This document shows, one piece after another, positions 10,525-22,200 of a DNA stretch of 64,000 nt. The stretch is taken from the NCBI RefSeq assembly GCF_905475395.1, contig NC_058339.1, positions 37,643,172-37,707,171 on the forward strand, read 5' to 3'. The position numbers were made by a program, and so were the translations under genes. The stretch is from Chrysoperla carnea (taxonomy: Eukaryota > Arthropoda > Insecta > Neuroptera > Chrysopidae). Below the pieces are notes generated by a model. That model worked only from the letters and a program-made list of their open reading frames with translations, did not search any database and was not told the origin of the DNA. The stretch's first letter is position 1, and each line of letters begins with the position of its first letter.

Positions 10525-11660
10525 TTATAAGTGAATATAATTTTATCGATAGCTTAAATATGGACATTAACTTGTTCATTTGAAAGCGTAGCACTTTCGA
10601 CAAAAGTCGTACAGAGATAGAGAAGTTTGGAAGACTCATTTAAAAGAAACTACTCACGAAATTTCAACTATGTATTAATTTTTTAACAAAAAATATATAT
10701 TTGTTCTTATATTTTCTAATTTTTTGTAGTGACGCCGCCAAATTAATTCAAGCATAGTCAGATTATAATTTTTTTTCATAAAAAAATGAAATATTTATCC
10801 GGAAAAAGCAATAATACAAAAAATAAAAATTAACACGTAACATTCAGGTATCATGTTGTCATGTTTAAAGAAAATTTAATTTTAACAATTGGGTAAAAAC
10901 TCAAGGTCATGTATATACCAAACAATTTTCTGATAAATAGCTACAACAACAATAGATTAAAAAATATAATATAATTATAAATTATTATTAAATTTTAACA
11001 ATTATTATTATGCAACTATTTTTTTAATCAACATCATTTCCATCCAAATGAGATCTTATTTATATTAGTTTCGTCTGCCCGTTGTTTGTAATTAAATCTT
11101 GCAAATTTTTGATCTATTTATGACCTGGTTTTCCCATCGCTTCTACCATATTTGATATACATACGTTTTTTAGTTTTAAATAAAAATTTAAACAAGAAAT
11201 ATTATTTTAGGGGCAAGATTTAATTGTGCTAAAAAGTAAAAAATAATTTTTCTCGCTCTGAGAAAATATTCATGATTTATCTTTGAGTATTCTCTAATAA
11301 ATTCAAGGTAAGATTTTCTAGATTATAAAAACAAAACCAAACTTCAAAAATATACACAGGCTATTCAAAAAATTAATTTCCTAAATAAATTAGGTTTTTA
11401 AAATAGTAAAACTGTCAACACGTGGATTGAGGCTACCCACCCCTCTTTATAAATATTTATTGCAAAATCGCTAATGAATACAGAAATTATTACGAAATTT
11501 TGAAGAATAAAAATTGTTATATATTATTTTTTTCATGAAAAAGAGTTAAAGTAAACTAAATTGTTTATAATTATTGCACCATTTGCAAAAATAAATTACA
11601 AATGAGTACATAAAATAATTTTCTAAGTAAAAATATTTAACAAAACACGTTGTAAATGAT
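10525..11660. other. AT-rich intergenic stretch
   Basis: No supported gene, RNA or clear repeat was seen. Confidence 0.55.
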
Positions 11661-11663
11661 TTC

Positions 11664-11990
11664 TAAACAAGTGAAAACAAACAATTGACTGAGTTAATTT
11701 TTTAAATACCATGTATACACAGTGTTGATGACGCAATCGTTTGTTTTTTGACGACACGTAAATAAAGAAAGATATTCACTTTTAGATAGCCACATATATT
11801 CATAACTGACCAATTAACCTATGTTGCTCATTTACGAACTCGACCTCACTTTTTACGTCCTCACATTTCAACTTGATATCTTTTTTCGTTTTTAATTTAT
11901 CGTGATGACAGATGGACAGAAGACAGAGACAGCTAGACAACCGGAAATGGACTAATTAGATGATTTTATGAACACTTATGAACAAATTGG
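11664..11990 (+). repeat. Family L repeat, 3'-truncated copy
   Basis: It begins AAACAAGTGAAAACAAACAA, keeps the ATACCATGTAT block and the CGTGATGACAGATGGACAGA region, and breaks off just after ATGAACACTTATGAACAAAT, the start of the short hydrophobic frame. The peptide is lost. Confidence 0.8.
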
Positions 11991-11999
11991 CCGACGCGT

Positions 12000-13600
12000 C
12001 TAGAATAATATAGATTATACTCTATTGTCACCAGCTCCTAGAATACTAGTTCAATTCCAATAGTTTATAATAATTATATTTTATAATTTTTATAAATCAA
12101 CCAAAATAAATAAATATACTTTTTCTACGTAAAATTATTTTAAATATAAATAAATAAATTTGTTCCATATGAAATTTAATAAATTTTCTCACGTTTAAGT
12201 ACAAGCAAAAGTAACGACATTTATTACAGACGGATAAAAAAAGAACTCGGGAGTAGCAGAGGTCCTCCCCCATGGTCATATTCCCCCCTCATTATATATT
12301 CAAATGAGAAAAAGGGGCAGGTGGCAACTCCAAAAGACATTTTCTTAACTTGAAGTATTAAGAGATCGTGTAGAAATGCGTCAAGCTTTAAAATCCACGA
12401 AAAAACATGATTGTTTTTCATAAAAACAAGTGAAAACAAACAATTGACTGAAATTCGAAGCCTTAAATACGTTGAAAAAAGTAAATCCCCTCCAAATTGC
12501 TGAAATGGCATCTCGCTTTCCAACAACCCGCCTAGTAAACAACACTTTATAGTGAATTTCAGATCGGTTGAACTAACAAGGAGGACGCTGGGCATACCCA
12601 AAAGTAGCGAAGGGAAAATATATGTCAAATATCCCCAAAAACCCATACATCACGTTTCAGGGATCCTGAAACGAATTTATAATACACTCCCACTCTTCCC
12701 CATTGATCTTTGGTAGAGTGCATAAGTTTATATTTTTAGGGAAAAATATGACTAAAAATATTATTTAACTTTTTTCTTTTTTTTAATAATTATTTTTATT
12801 ACATAAAAACACCATTAGTCTGCGATGTTTTATTAAAAATTAAGTCATTTGAGACCAAAGTACTAAATTACTTAAACAACATTTAGATAATAAAAATTCC
12901 TTTATTAAATTATTATGAATTAGAAATTTTCCAAATATTTTTAGAAAAACACAATAATTTCACTAAAAATTATCAGTAATATTTTTTTAAAAATGAACTT
13001 GGTGTGACGCCACACAACATTTCTTTAGATACGATTAATAAAAGGATAAAATCGGATACAATTTATAAGAATACACTTTTTAGATTCGACACTCCAAAGT
13101 GCAAACTTTTCGAATTTTTCACATAATTTTTATAGTAAAACTTCAAAACATATTAACTTGAAATTTAATTTAAATCAAATGAATTTATACTAAGTAAAAT
13201 AATTTTCACCACTTTAAGGACTGCTAAGATAAGATAAAAATTTTAAAACAAAAAATTTTACATTGTTTTTTATTAGTCCAAAGTTCAATGGCCTCAAATT
13301 TCAAACCCATTTCGTTTTTCACCTGCGAAAAAATCTTTGGATTTATTGACTTTTAAATGTAGATGTAGAGTTATTTGCAACTCAACAAAAAAAATATTTG
13401 CACCGTTTTTGAGAAACTTTGGAAAAAGCAAAAAATTAAACTCAGTCGTCTCAAGGTCCGTCTCTGCTTTGGTATAAAACAATAACTATAAATAATGTCC
13501 TTTAAGTAGCAAAAAATAAAATACATAATTTTTCAAACAAATAACATAAAAAATTATTGTTGTTTTCCTTTTTTTCCATTTCCTAACTCAAATAAATAAT
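12000..13600. other. Intergenic stretch with decayed repeat material
   Basis: Positions 12240-12720 are less AT-rich and look like an old transposon relic. They contain a 28-bp solo family L end at about 12425-12452 and a perfect 9-bp inverted repeat (CGTTTCAGG, 3-base loop) near 12653. No gene is supported: a 140-codon minus-strand frame here runs through the family L fragment and has no recognisable domain. Confidence 0.5.
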
Positions 13601-13602
13601 AA

Positions 13603-14371
13603 ACAAGTGAAAACAAACAATCGACTGAGTTAATTGTTGAAATACCATGCATAAACAGTGTTGATTACTCATACATAAATGTCACACATACGTATAACTG
13701 ATACAATTTCCCATTTAATACATAGAATTTACGCTTAATTTGAGCCCTCACAGGTAAACAGTGATGTTAACGAAAAAAAGTATCAAACAAAAGTTGTTTT
13801 GTTTTTTATAAGGAACATTTTTTACATTTAAACTTTTGTTCTTAAACGATTTACAAGATGGTTCTTACGGACCCAAGATCCAATCGACCTATGTTGCTCA
13901 TTTACGACCTCACTTTTTACATCCTGAGTACGCTGTAAGAATTTCATCTTGATATCTCTTTTCGTTTTTGAGTTATCGTGTTGGCAGATAGACGGACAGA
14001 CGGACCGGAAATGGATTAATGAGGTGATTCTATGAGCACCTTTACTAAATTTTTTTCCGTAGCATAAATATTTTTAGAATTGAATTGTTTGATAATGGCC
14101 GCACAGGTTGAAACTATTGTTACAGATACATAATTATTTGTTTTTATTTATTTAAAATAAATATAATTTAGTGGACTTAGCAAAGAAAAATTGGTTTTAT
14201 TCATTGATAATGGAATTCCATAAATTAACGCTCGACAAAATTAATAATATTTTTAGACGTTACAAACTTGGGACTAAATTTAGTATACCTTGCATATTAC
14301 ATATATGCCTGGTATAAAAACTTGGGACTAAACTTAGTATACCTTGCATATTACATATATGCAATGGTATA
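13603..14371 (+). repeat. Family L repeat, interrupted copy with duplicated terminus
   Basis: The copy starts AACAAGTGAAAACAAACAAT and proceeds normally to the start of the hydrophobic frame (mutated to ATGAGCACC). It is split at 14078 by a 167-bp insertion and resumes at 14258. Its final block of about 56 bp (ACTTGGGACTAAA to GGTATAAAA) is then present twice in tandem. The peptide frame is destroyed. Confidence 0.85.
14079..14245. mobile_element. 167-bp retroposon-like insertion with 12-bp target duplication
   Basis: AATATTTTTAGA occurs at 14067-14078 and again at 14246-14257, bracketing sequence absent from the other family L copies. A direct duplication of this length suggests target-primed retroposition. 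The insert contains ATGGCCGCACAGGTTGAAAC, similar in style to the short GGCC...GGTTGAAAC segments seen near the 3' ends of non-LTR elements. It is probably a 5'-truncated LINE or a SINE. Confidence 0.6.
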
Positions 14372-14664
14372 AAAAGAAAAATTCTCTTCTAAATGGTTTC
14401 TAACAAGATAGTGATAAACTATACTTTCGAATAGGAAACCAAACGGTAGAGTGCCTGTATACTTATAGACCATTATGTTACCCATGGGAACTATTAATTC
14501 ATTTCTTTATTTCTTATCATTTTTGTTTGACATACATTTACCAACAAAATATGAAGACAATATTGATTTTTCTAAGGTTTTTCGGCGATTTACGTCAATA
14601 AAAAGTTTTTGATATAGATTTAACTATTCGAATATAGAAAATTTAAGTGTATTTTTATTTTTAA

Positions 14665-14978
14665 GGTAGTACTATCGATAATAAACTTTGCATTCAGAAT
14701 TTAATGAAACTTGGCATAGTTGTCCATTATTATATCATAATTAATCAGTTTTTTAGGGACCTTCAGAGAACTGAAAAAAAGATATTTTAAAGATATTTTA
14801 ACATTGATCATTATGGGAAATCACAGATTTTATTTTATTTCACAAAACTGGACGTTCAGATTTTCAGTTCTCTGAAGGCCCCTAAAAATTTAACTGGTTT
14901 AATTATGATAGAACAATGGCCAACTATGCCAAGTTTCATAAAATTCTGAATGCAAAGTCTATTACCGATAGTACTACC
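14665..14978. mobile_element. Foldback MITE, 314 bp, flanked by TTAA
   Basis: The outer bases GGTAGTACTATCG (from 14665) are repeated in inverse at the right end (to 14978). The arms remain complementary over about 110 bp with roughly one mismatch per ten bases, down to a central loop near 14780-14860. TTAA lies immediately outside both ends (14661-14664 and 14979-14982), consistent with a TTAA target-site duplication. The element has no coding capacity. TTAA duplication is typical of piggyBac-type elements, but the terminal bases do not show the usual CCC start, so the superfamily is uncertain. Confidence 0.75.
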
Positions 14979-14984
14979 TTAAGA

Positions 14985-17900
14985 ATCTATAACTAGAATA
15001 AAATTAATTTTTACTAGAAACGTACACTTGACATTTTTTGACCTATAAAAATGTTAAATGCCCATTTGTTAATATCTATGTAACAGGGTTAGTGACAAAA
15101 ATCTTCACTTGCTCGAATAAAAAAATGCCTCTTTGCTAAAAAATAATTTAAAATATAAAATATTTTAGCTCTTTTCATTTTGGAGAGATTTCATCAGCCA
15201 AAAAGTTTTTAAGTTCAAAAACAGAATTTTTATTGTTCATTGTTCATTTTAAAAGACCCTTTTTTTTTAATTTTCTTAGAATTTGTATACAACTTTAATA
15301 AAAACCAAAAACTTTTACAGTCTAAAAACGATATAGTGTTCTAGAAGAAATTAAATTTTCAAAAAATAAAATATTTAATTGAAATTCACTTTTAAAAATT
15401 AAAATTACTTTCCATCAATTTTTCCGATTAATCCCAAATAATTATAATTTAAAAATATTTCCAATTAAAAAAAACTTCCTTCATTATTATTATAAGATTT
15501 TTACGTAATAAAAGAAACAGAAACGTCAAATATTTATTCAATTGTTTTCTATAAAAATTAATAATTAATACAAAACAAAAGAATTCTAATAAAGTAAAAT
15601 AAATAAAATAAAAATAAATAATTTAAAAAAAAATAAATGAAATATACAACTCACCTCACAGTACACATATTGTTCAAATAACTTCTTTTTTTTTAAATTT
15701 AAATTAATAAATATTCACAAAAAAATAATTGAAAATTAATTATTATTCAATAATAATAATAATAAATTCAGTTTAAACCGCAACACACACAAATAAATAA
15801 ATAACTAAAATAAAAATTTAATGTAAACCGCTACACCGGCATAACAACCATGAAGTTAAATACAAAACTGAGTATAAAAATTTAAACTTTTTGACTATTT
15901 CTGTTTGGTAAAAACAATAACAAAAATTAAATAGTTCACACAAAAAAAATAATTGATTTTATTACGAAAAAAAAATATTTTAACCAACTGACCTGTTGGT
16001 GCGTGTCGCTGAAGCCATGTGACATAAACAATAAAATACACAGAGAAAAACAAATAGAAGCAGGTAGATAGATATATTATATTGTTATTATTGCTGTTGA
16101 CAATCGCCGTTCGTCCGCGTCGATTATTTACTGCGCGGTTGTTGTTCAATCAAACGTGTATTGTTACCGATTCCGTGTATATTTATTGTTATGTTATGTA
16201 TACGCTCTCGACATAAAAACCAATCCATATAATAATCAAATCAACATCATCCAATTAATCAAACAATATTTTTAGTTCTTCTCCATAATACACAAACATA
16301 TTATACCACTACTGATGTAACTGAGTCTCGTTAACTACCGCAAAAATGTTCACATCCTCTTTAATAATGTTTATATCCGTTTATAATTTTATTTGTTAAA
16401 AATATGGGACGATAATGTATTGTTGACATGTTTCTAAAAGTAAAAAAAAAAGAAGAAATATTAGATTTACTTTTAAAGGAGTGCGAACACAAGAACTTCT
16501 AAATCATGTATTCCACTATTTTTGAAAAAGTACTTCAAAATGTTGATTTTGCTAATAAAAAGCCACCAAAAATTTATTTCGGAAAAATACACACGCTTGC
16601 CAAAAATTTAAATTAAATTTGAAACCTTTTTTAAACTGTCAAAAACGCGGGCATCCAATTTGATGACGTAATATGGGTATCACTATACGAAATAGCACAA
16701 ATAAGTTTGACAGATATATTCATAGACATCTGATTATAATAAATATAAATACTTATTATCTATGGATATATTATACCCAGCGGTCTACACTGAACTAACT
16801 GATGGTCTATGGCTCATACCGATATGACATCACAACAGGGCTTTCCCACGTTTTACGTCACGTGATATACAGTTTAAAAATTACGATTTTTAATTTTAAT
16901 ATTTTTAAAGAAAAATGTGCTTTTACGACACGAAATCAGAATTTTTACATATATTACAGAAGTACATTTTTACATATATTTTAACTTTTTTCAAATTTCA
17001 TAATTTATTCTTGATTAACGATAATACCCTATTGATTAGTACTGGCAATTATGTATTATTATTAACATTAAAATAATTTTCCCAGCAGCAATTATTATTC
17101 ATGTTTTTACCACACGTAAAACTACGTATATCCCTACTAAACACAGTGATCGCAATGCTTTAAAATGATTTATTTTTGTAACATTATTGTGTTATCAAGA
17201 TTAAATATTACATTTAGATAAGAAATTTTTTGTTACTCAAGAAATAATTGTTTTAAAATGGTTTAAATTTATTTGTATGAATATTTGTTTTTAACTAATA
17301 CTTTGGGTATTTTTAAAATACTAATTAGCTTAACTTCTTAATTTTAATTTTATTGTTTTTACAAATGTTATTATTTGGAAAGTTTAATGAAAATAAACTA
17401 CTGTTAAGTTAATAAACGATTTCACCTCGGAAATTTGATATTTTTGTCCAGATTATTTGAAATTATTTTTTTTTAAATATGGAAATTTGGGTTTTACATT
17501 TCTACGATAGTATTTTTCTACTCCAAACTTGAAATCGCAGGACGATTAATTGAACTTGTTACAGGCTTTATGTTATTTGTTACAGCTTTATTTTTGTAGC
17601 TAACCATATTCGAACAATTATACCCTTCTTTTCACGCAAATCGTCCTGCCATATTTATATTTTTCAACGCTTTAAAATAACTTTTATTTCGTGATTTTTC
17701 CCTTTTACGACCAAATCAGTTCTTGTTTGATAGACCCGTAAATGAAATAATGCAATTTTTGATAAAAAAACAAATCTTTATAATAGGATAAAGCTTTTAA
17801 GATTGCAAATATTTCGTTAGATAATCAATTATATTGATTACAAATTACAATATAATTATGTAATCGTATTATTGATTACGGAGTACACAATTCCATCTAC

Positions 17901-18640
17901 ATAATTTCTCTAATATTACGAAAGATTTTCAAACTATTTTATCATCAAGAAGGCAAAAATCCGTTTTCGGTTCTTTTTGAATTTATAGAAATTGAAACTC
18001 TGTCTTTCCCTTCTAATTTTGATCTGGTAGAGTATACTCATGTTTCTGTTACAAAACTTATTTCTCAATTAGTGTAATTGTTTTAAAATTTGATGACAAA
18101 CCGATTAATTATCTATCAGTAAAATAAAACATATGACAAAGCGTACCGTTTAAGTAATTATTTAGTACGCACTTTTTAATCAGTAGGTATAAAATAAAAA
18201 TATTAATTTAAAAAAAATTTAATAATAATAATTTTTTTTATTATTTTTTTCAAATTTTTATCTATTTGTTAAAATAATATTAATCATAATATTTAATTAT
18301 GTAAAAATGTATATGCATAAAGTGCATTTTATCATAACGAAATTAATTTTTAATATAATTTTTAATATTTTTCCTAATTATGAAATAATAATAAATTAAA
18401 AAAAATATCACAATCAGTTTTTACGTGGATATTAGTTGGAAGGAATCCCACTCAAATCCCGGTTAAGTATAAACTTTAATTTTTTTTCTATGAATTTTTT
18501 AATTTGATTTATGCAAATCAATTAAATTAATTTCACTACGCAGTTAAAATTAAAAATACGCATTTAAAATTTATTTATTCATTGGTTTAGTCTAATTTTA
18601 CCACCGATAATGACTGTTTAAATTGTATTAATATATATCA
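14985..18640. other. AT-rich intergenic stretch with weak exon-like signals on the minus strand
   Basis: No gene is supported. Two minus-strand signals are noted. A segment encoding KLFEQYVYCE runs directly into a GAG|GTGAGT splice-donor-like site at 15654-15685. A GC-richer patch at 16085-16150 (TCGACGCGGACGAACGGCG on the minus strand) is followed by an ACAG|GTCAGT donor-like site near 15988. Neither can be tied to a gene. Confidence 0.4.
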
Positions 18641-18644
18641 AGAC

Positions 18645-18715
18645 ATGTGGTAGAGTCAATAGCGAGTCCGACTCATATAACAAAGATCTTAGTTCGAAAC
18701 CCAGCAAGGTGAAAG
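18645..18715 (+). repeat. tRNA-like SINE relic
   Basis: GTGGTAGAGTC resembles the D-loop half of a tRNA (A box) and AGTTCGAAACCC, about 45 bases later, the B box of a Pol III promoter. GACTCATATAAC lies between them as in tRNA-derived SINEs. The flanks do not complete a cloverleaf acceptor stem, so it is not a functional tRNA gene. Confidence 0.45.
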
Positions 18716-18787
18716 TTTTTATTTTTTCTCTACGTATCATATGATAATTTAGGCGTGTTTAATTGTAAGTATGTATTAATCTTTAAG

Positions 18788-18827
18788 CGTAAAACACGCC
18801 TAGTCTTAAGTAGAGGCGTGTTTTACG
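18788..18827. repeat. Perfect 14-bp inverted repeat
   Basis: CGTAAAACACGCCT (18788-18801) is exactly complementary to AGGCGTGTTTTACG (18814-18827) with a 12-base spacer. A further partial copy, AGGCGTGTTTA, lies at about 18751 and GTAGGCGTAGG follows at about 18827. The GC-richer word GGCGTG stands out locally. Confidence 0.75.
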
Positions 18828-18837
18828 TAGGCGTAGG

Positions 18838-19236
18838 TTCTTAATATTCGGCCTAGCGTTGGAGATGATTAGAAATATCAATTAAATTAATAAAAAAAGT
18901 TACTTAGAATATGTTTTTATACCCATATACCAATTTTCATTACAAAATTCGTATTTTTAATTTTTTAATTTTTTTTGGTCTACTCTCAAAATCATATCAA
19001 GTTTATTGAAATATTTGAATAAATATCATAATTAAATTATCAATTTGTCTGGTTCGATTTGTTCATTCCATTGTAGTAATTTTGAGTAAAGACTAAAATA
19101 ATGACAAAATTAAAAATAAAAATTTTGTTATGAAAATTGGTATATGGGTAAAAAAAATATTCTAAAAAACTTTTTCTAATAATTTTGTTCAATATCATCT
19201 CTAACCATCTCCGCGGCTCCTGACAAAATATTAAAA
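18838..19236. mobile_element. Foldback element, about 400 bp
   Basis: The left arm (18838-18960) and right arm (about 19108-19236) are inverted copies. Shared words include GGAGATGATTAG with the complement of CTAACCATCTCC, and TACCCATATACCAATTTTCAT with its complement. Arms are diverged and the exact ends and target duplication are unclear. It is non-coding. Confidence 0.65.
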
Positions 19237-19244
19237 ATCTGCCT

Positions 19245-22200
19245 TATTTGTCAATTTGTAATAGGTTGGGTTTAAAATATGAGGGTGTCTTCATCTTGCG
19301 GGCGACACACTGTACGTAAATTCATAGCATAACTTTATTGTTTATACAGAAAAAAAATGATTAAGATAAGGTAGTTAACAAAAATAAATATAGCAACTAA
19401 TTTACTTTCGTTTAAGCAATTTTTTTAATATTTATTTAAATTTTATTATGGTATTCATAAATTAAAAATGCTGAACATTTTTTGTAATCTTTATAACTTT
19501 TATATTAAATATTTACGTTTTTAATTATATACTTCTATAATAATAAATGTTTATGGGAGTAGATATGAGTCTCTGAAAGTAGAAATATTCGAAAACAAAT
19601 TTTTAAAACTAAACAATTGATCAATCCGTTCCCCGAAAAAATTGGGTTGGGACTCTCTCTGGTCGCCACCAACATCAATGATAAAAAAACATCAAAATTT
19701 GTAAGCTTCTCTGGTAATTCTCAATCACACTTCGAAAAATAACGATTTAACGATAAATGGCGTCGGAATTTTTACATAATTTAGGGCAAGACAGACACAT
19801 TAAGATATTTCTAGCATGAATTAGACACATGCTCAGAATAATGTTAAATGTGAGATCCCGAAGTCGGAGAGATCGAGATAATCATCTGCAAAGTTCGCGA
19901 TTTCCCCATTCAAAGCATGTAAAACTAACTGCCCTTCTAGGTATTTTTTGCGATATTCAAAAATTTCCTCGGCAGAAGTGAAAAAAAAGTAGGAGTTGAA
20001 AAGTTTTGTATTGACGTGAATGGGACTAAGTTTTAAGAAAAAAAATGTATTTTTCGAAGTATATTTTAATGAAAATTATATGTGTAGTTTAGAATAGTTT
20101 TTTGATGCAATTCTAACAAGTAATGGCAGTGCCGTCCAGATCAGAGTCCCGGCTCATTTTTCTAGGGCCGCCCTGAAAAACTTTCTCATGAATGCAATGT
20201 AGCCGACAACTTACAAAGATTTCCACACAAGTAATGTGAACATTTAGGAGCTTCGATCTAAGGAGGTAATAAAACCGACTTATTCTAGATTGCACGAATC
20301 GCGTATTTTAATTAGATGACATAATTACATTTAGTTCAAGTTTTTATCACTACTAGCGTTTTATTTTATGTATACTTTATTTCATGTAAAATATGCCACA
20401 AAAGTAAACCATTTATTATTCATTGTGGACCATTTATGTTTTCTGTTGCAAAATATAGGTATAATAAAATTTGAAGTCGTAAATCGAAAATATACAGTTC
20501 GCTTATGTATATTTAATAAATTTATTTAAAAAAATATGTCACTTATATTTGAAACAACGAAACTAAAAAGAACAGTTATGTTTTTTTCTTTTATTATTAT
20601 TATTTTTTTAAATAAATAAATTAAATTAAATTCTACATTAAATAATAGAAAAATAATGCATTCAATCATTTGTGAATTTGTACTTTTTAAAACAAAATTG
20701 GTCATAGCAAATTTTTTTTATTTGTATATTTTACAGTTTTTTTTTATATATTTATTATATTTTTCGATCAAACAATAAATACTGTTCACATAAAACAATA
20801 ATAAAATAATCGATTAATGATGAGTTCGTAGATTACAACAAGGGTTCGATATATTGGATATATAATGGATGTAGGCAGCGATCGATTTTCTAAATTAAAA
20901 TGAACTTAAAAGATTTCGCATAAAATTGTCACAAACAGTATTTTTTACGCTGTTATTCATGCAACAAATGATAATAACTTATCAATTAGCCACCCGTTAA
21001 TAACTATTCCAACTCGCAACACATCGGTTCTAATCACGATGTGTTAAGCTGTATTAAGCAATAGAATAGAAATCAGCTTCCAAGATGACGGGCAATTTTT
21101 TCCTATCTACCTGTATAACAATAATCAAAGTCGAATGTGTGACTGAAGTTTATTAGAAACGGAATCTTAAGAATTTTTTATCATCAACAGTTGAATGATT
21201 TTGTAATTTGTGTCGTTAAAAAATTCTTTGTATATGGGATTTTTTAACAATTGTTTCAATTAATTACCGCTTAATGCACATAGAATTTATAAATAAATTT
21301 TATTTCTCAGTTAAAATAATGGTTTTTGTCAAATTTATCAATCATATTACACGTTCAATGAACGACGTTTCATACTTCCGACAGATATAGGTATTTCATT
21401 TTCTTTATTATGTTCCTAATCCTATAAATTTACAAGACAAGGTATGCTGAATACAATCAGGTTTTGAAAATTTAAATAACTATTTTTAACTTAGTGTAAG
21501 ACATTTTCTAGTGATTTTTAAAAATTTTTTCATATCTTGTACAAATAATAAATTCAGCCCAAAATGATGGAAATAATAATGAGAATGTACTTGCTAAAAT
21601 GTATTAAAATTTCCATCTTTTATGTTCTCCAAAGCCATTAAATTAACTATGCACGAATTATTTTTATTAAAATGAGTGATATTTATTATGTCCCAGTAAC
21701 AAGTGATCAAACTAGTAATAATCCTTGTTTTTATCCATGATCTTCCTTCAGTTCTTTCATTTTAATATAAGATTTTAGTGGAAAACAATTTTTTACCAAA
21801 TTGGTCATAGCGCCCTAGACCTCTCCACTAGTAGGTCTGCGCTTGCATAAATACACATTTTTCTATGCTTTTGATTGATACAATTTACATGTATAGGTAA
21901 AATTTAAATTATTCTTAATACGTTAAGAAATATATGACGTTTGCTACAATGCTGGTATGATATAGAGACAGATACTATAGTATCCATGTTAGCATAAGTA
22001 ATATTACAGTATTGAATGGGACTATCTATCAGAAGCATTATAAGTATCATCGACCAGTATGGGACTGACGCCCATACTGCATTGACTAGAATTCTAGAAT
22101 ACTAAATTTCTTACCCTGTATAAGGAAATTGAGTACAAAATTAAGAAAATAATGAGAATAATGCAATTGTAGGCCATAAAGTTGTATTTCCTGGCATATG

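Noticed and set aside
12224-12646. 140-codon minus-strand open frame
   Set aside because: It runs through a family L fragment, is hydrophobic without a coherent domain, and lies in decayed repeat sequence.
15895-16149. 84-codon minus-strand open frame
   Set aside because: Composition is Asn/Ile/Phe-rich from AT-rich DNA; only its GC-richer start is of possible interest, as a 5' exon.
18645-18715. Functional tRNA gene
   Set aside because: A- and B-box-like words are present but no acceptor stem or proper anticodon arm can be formed.
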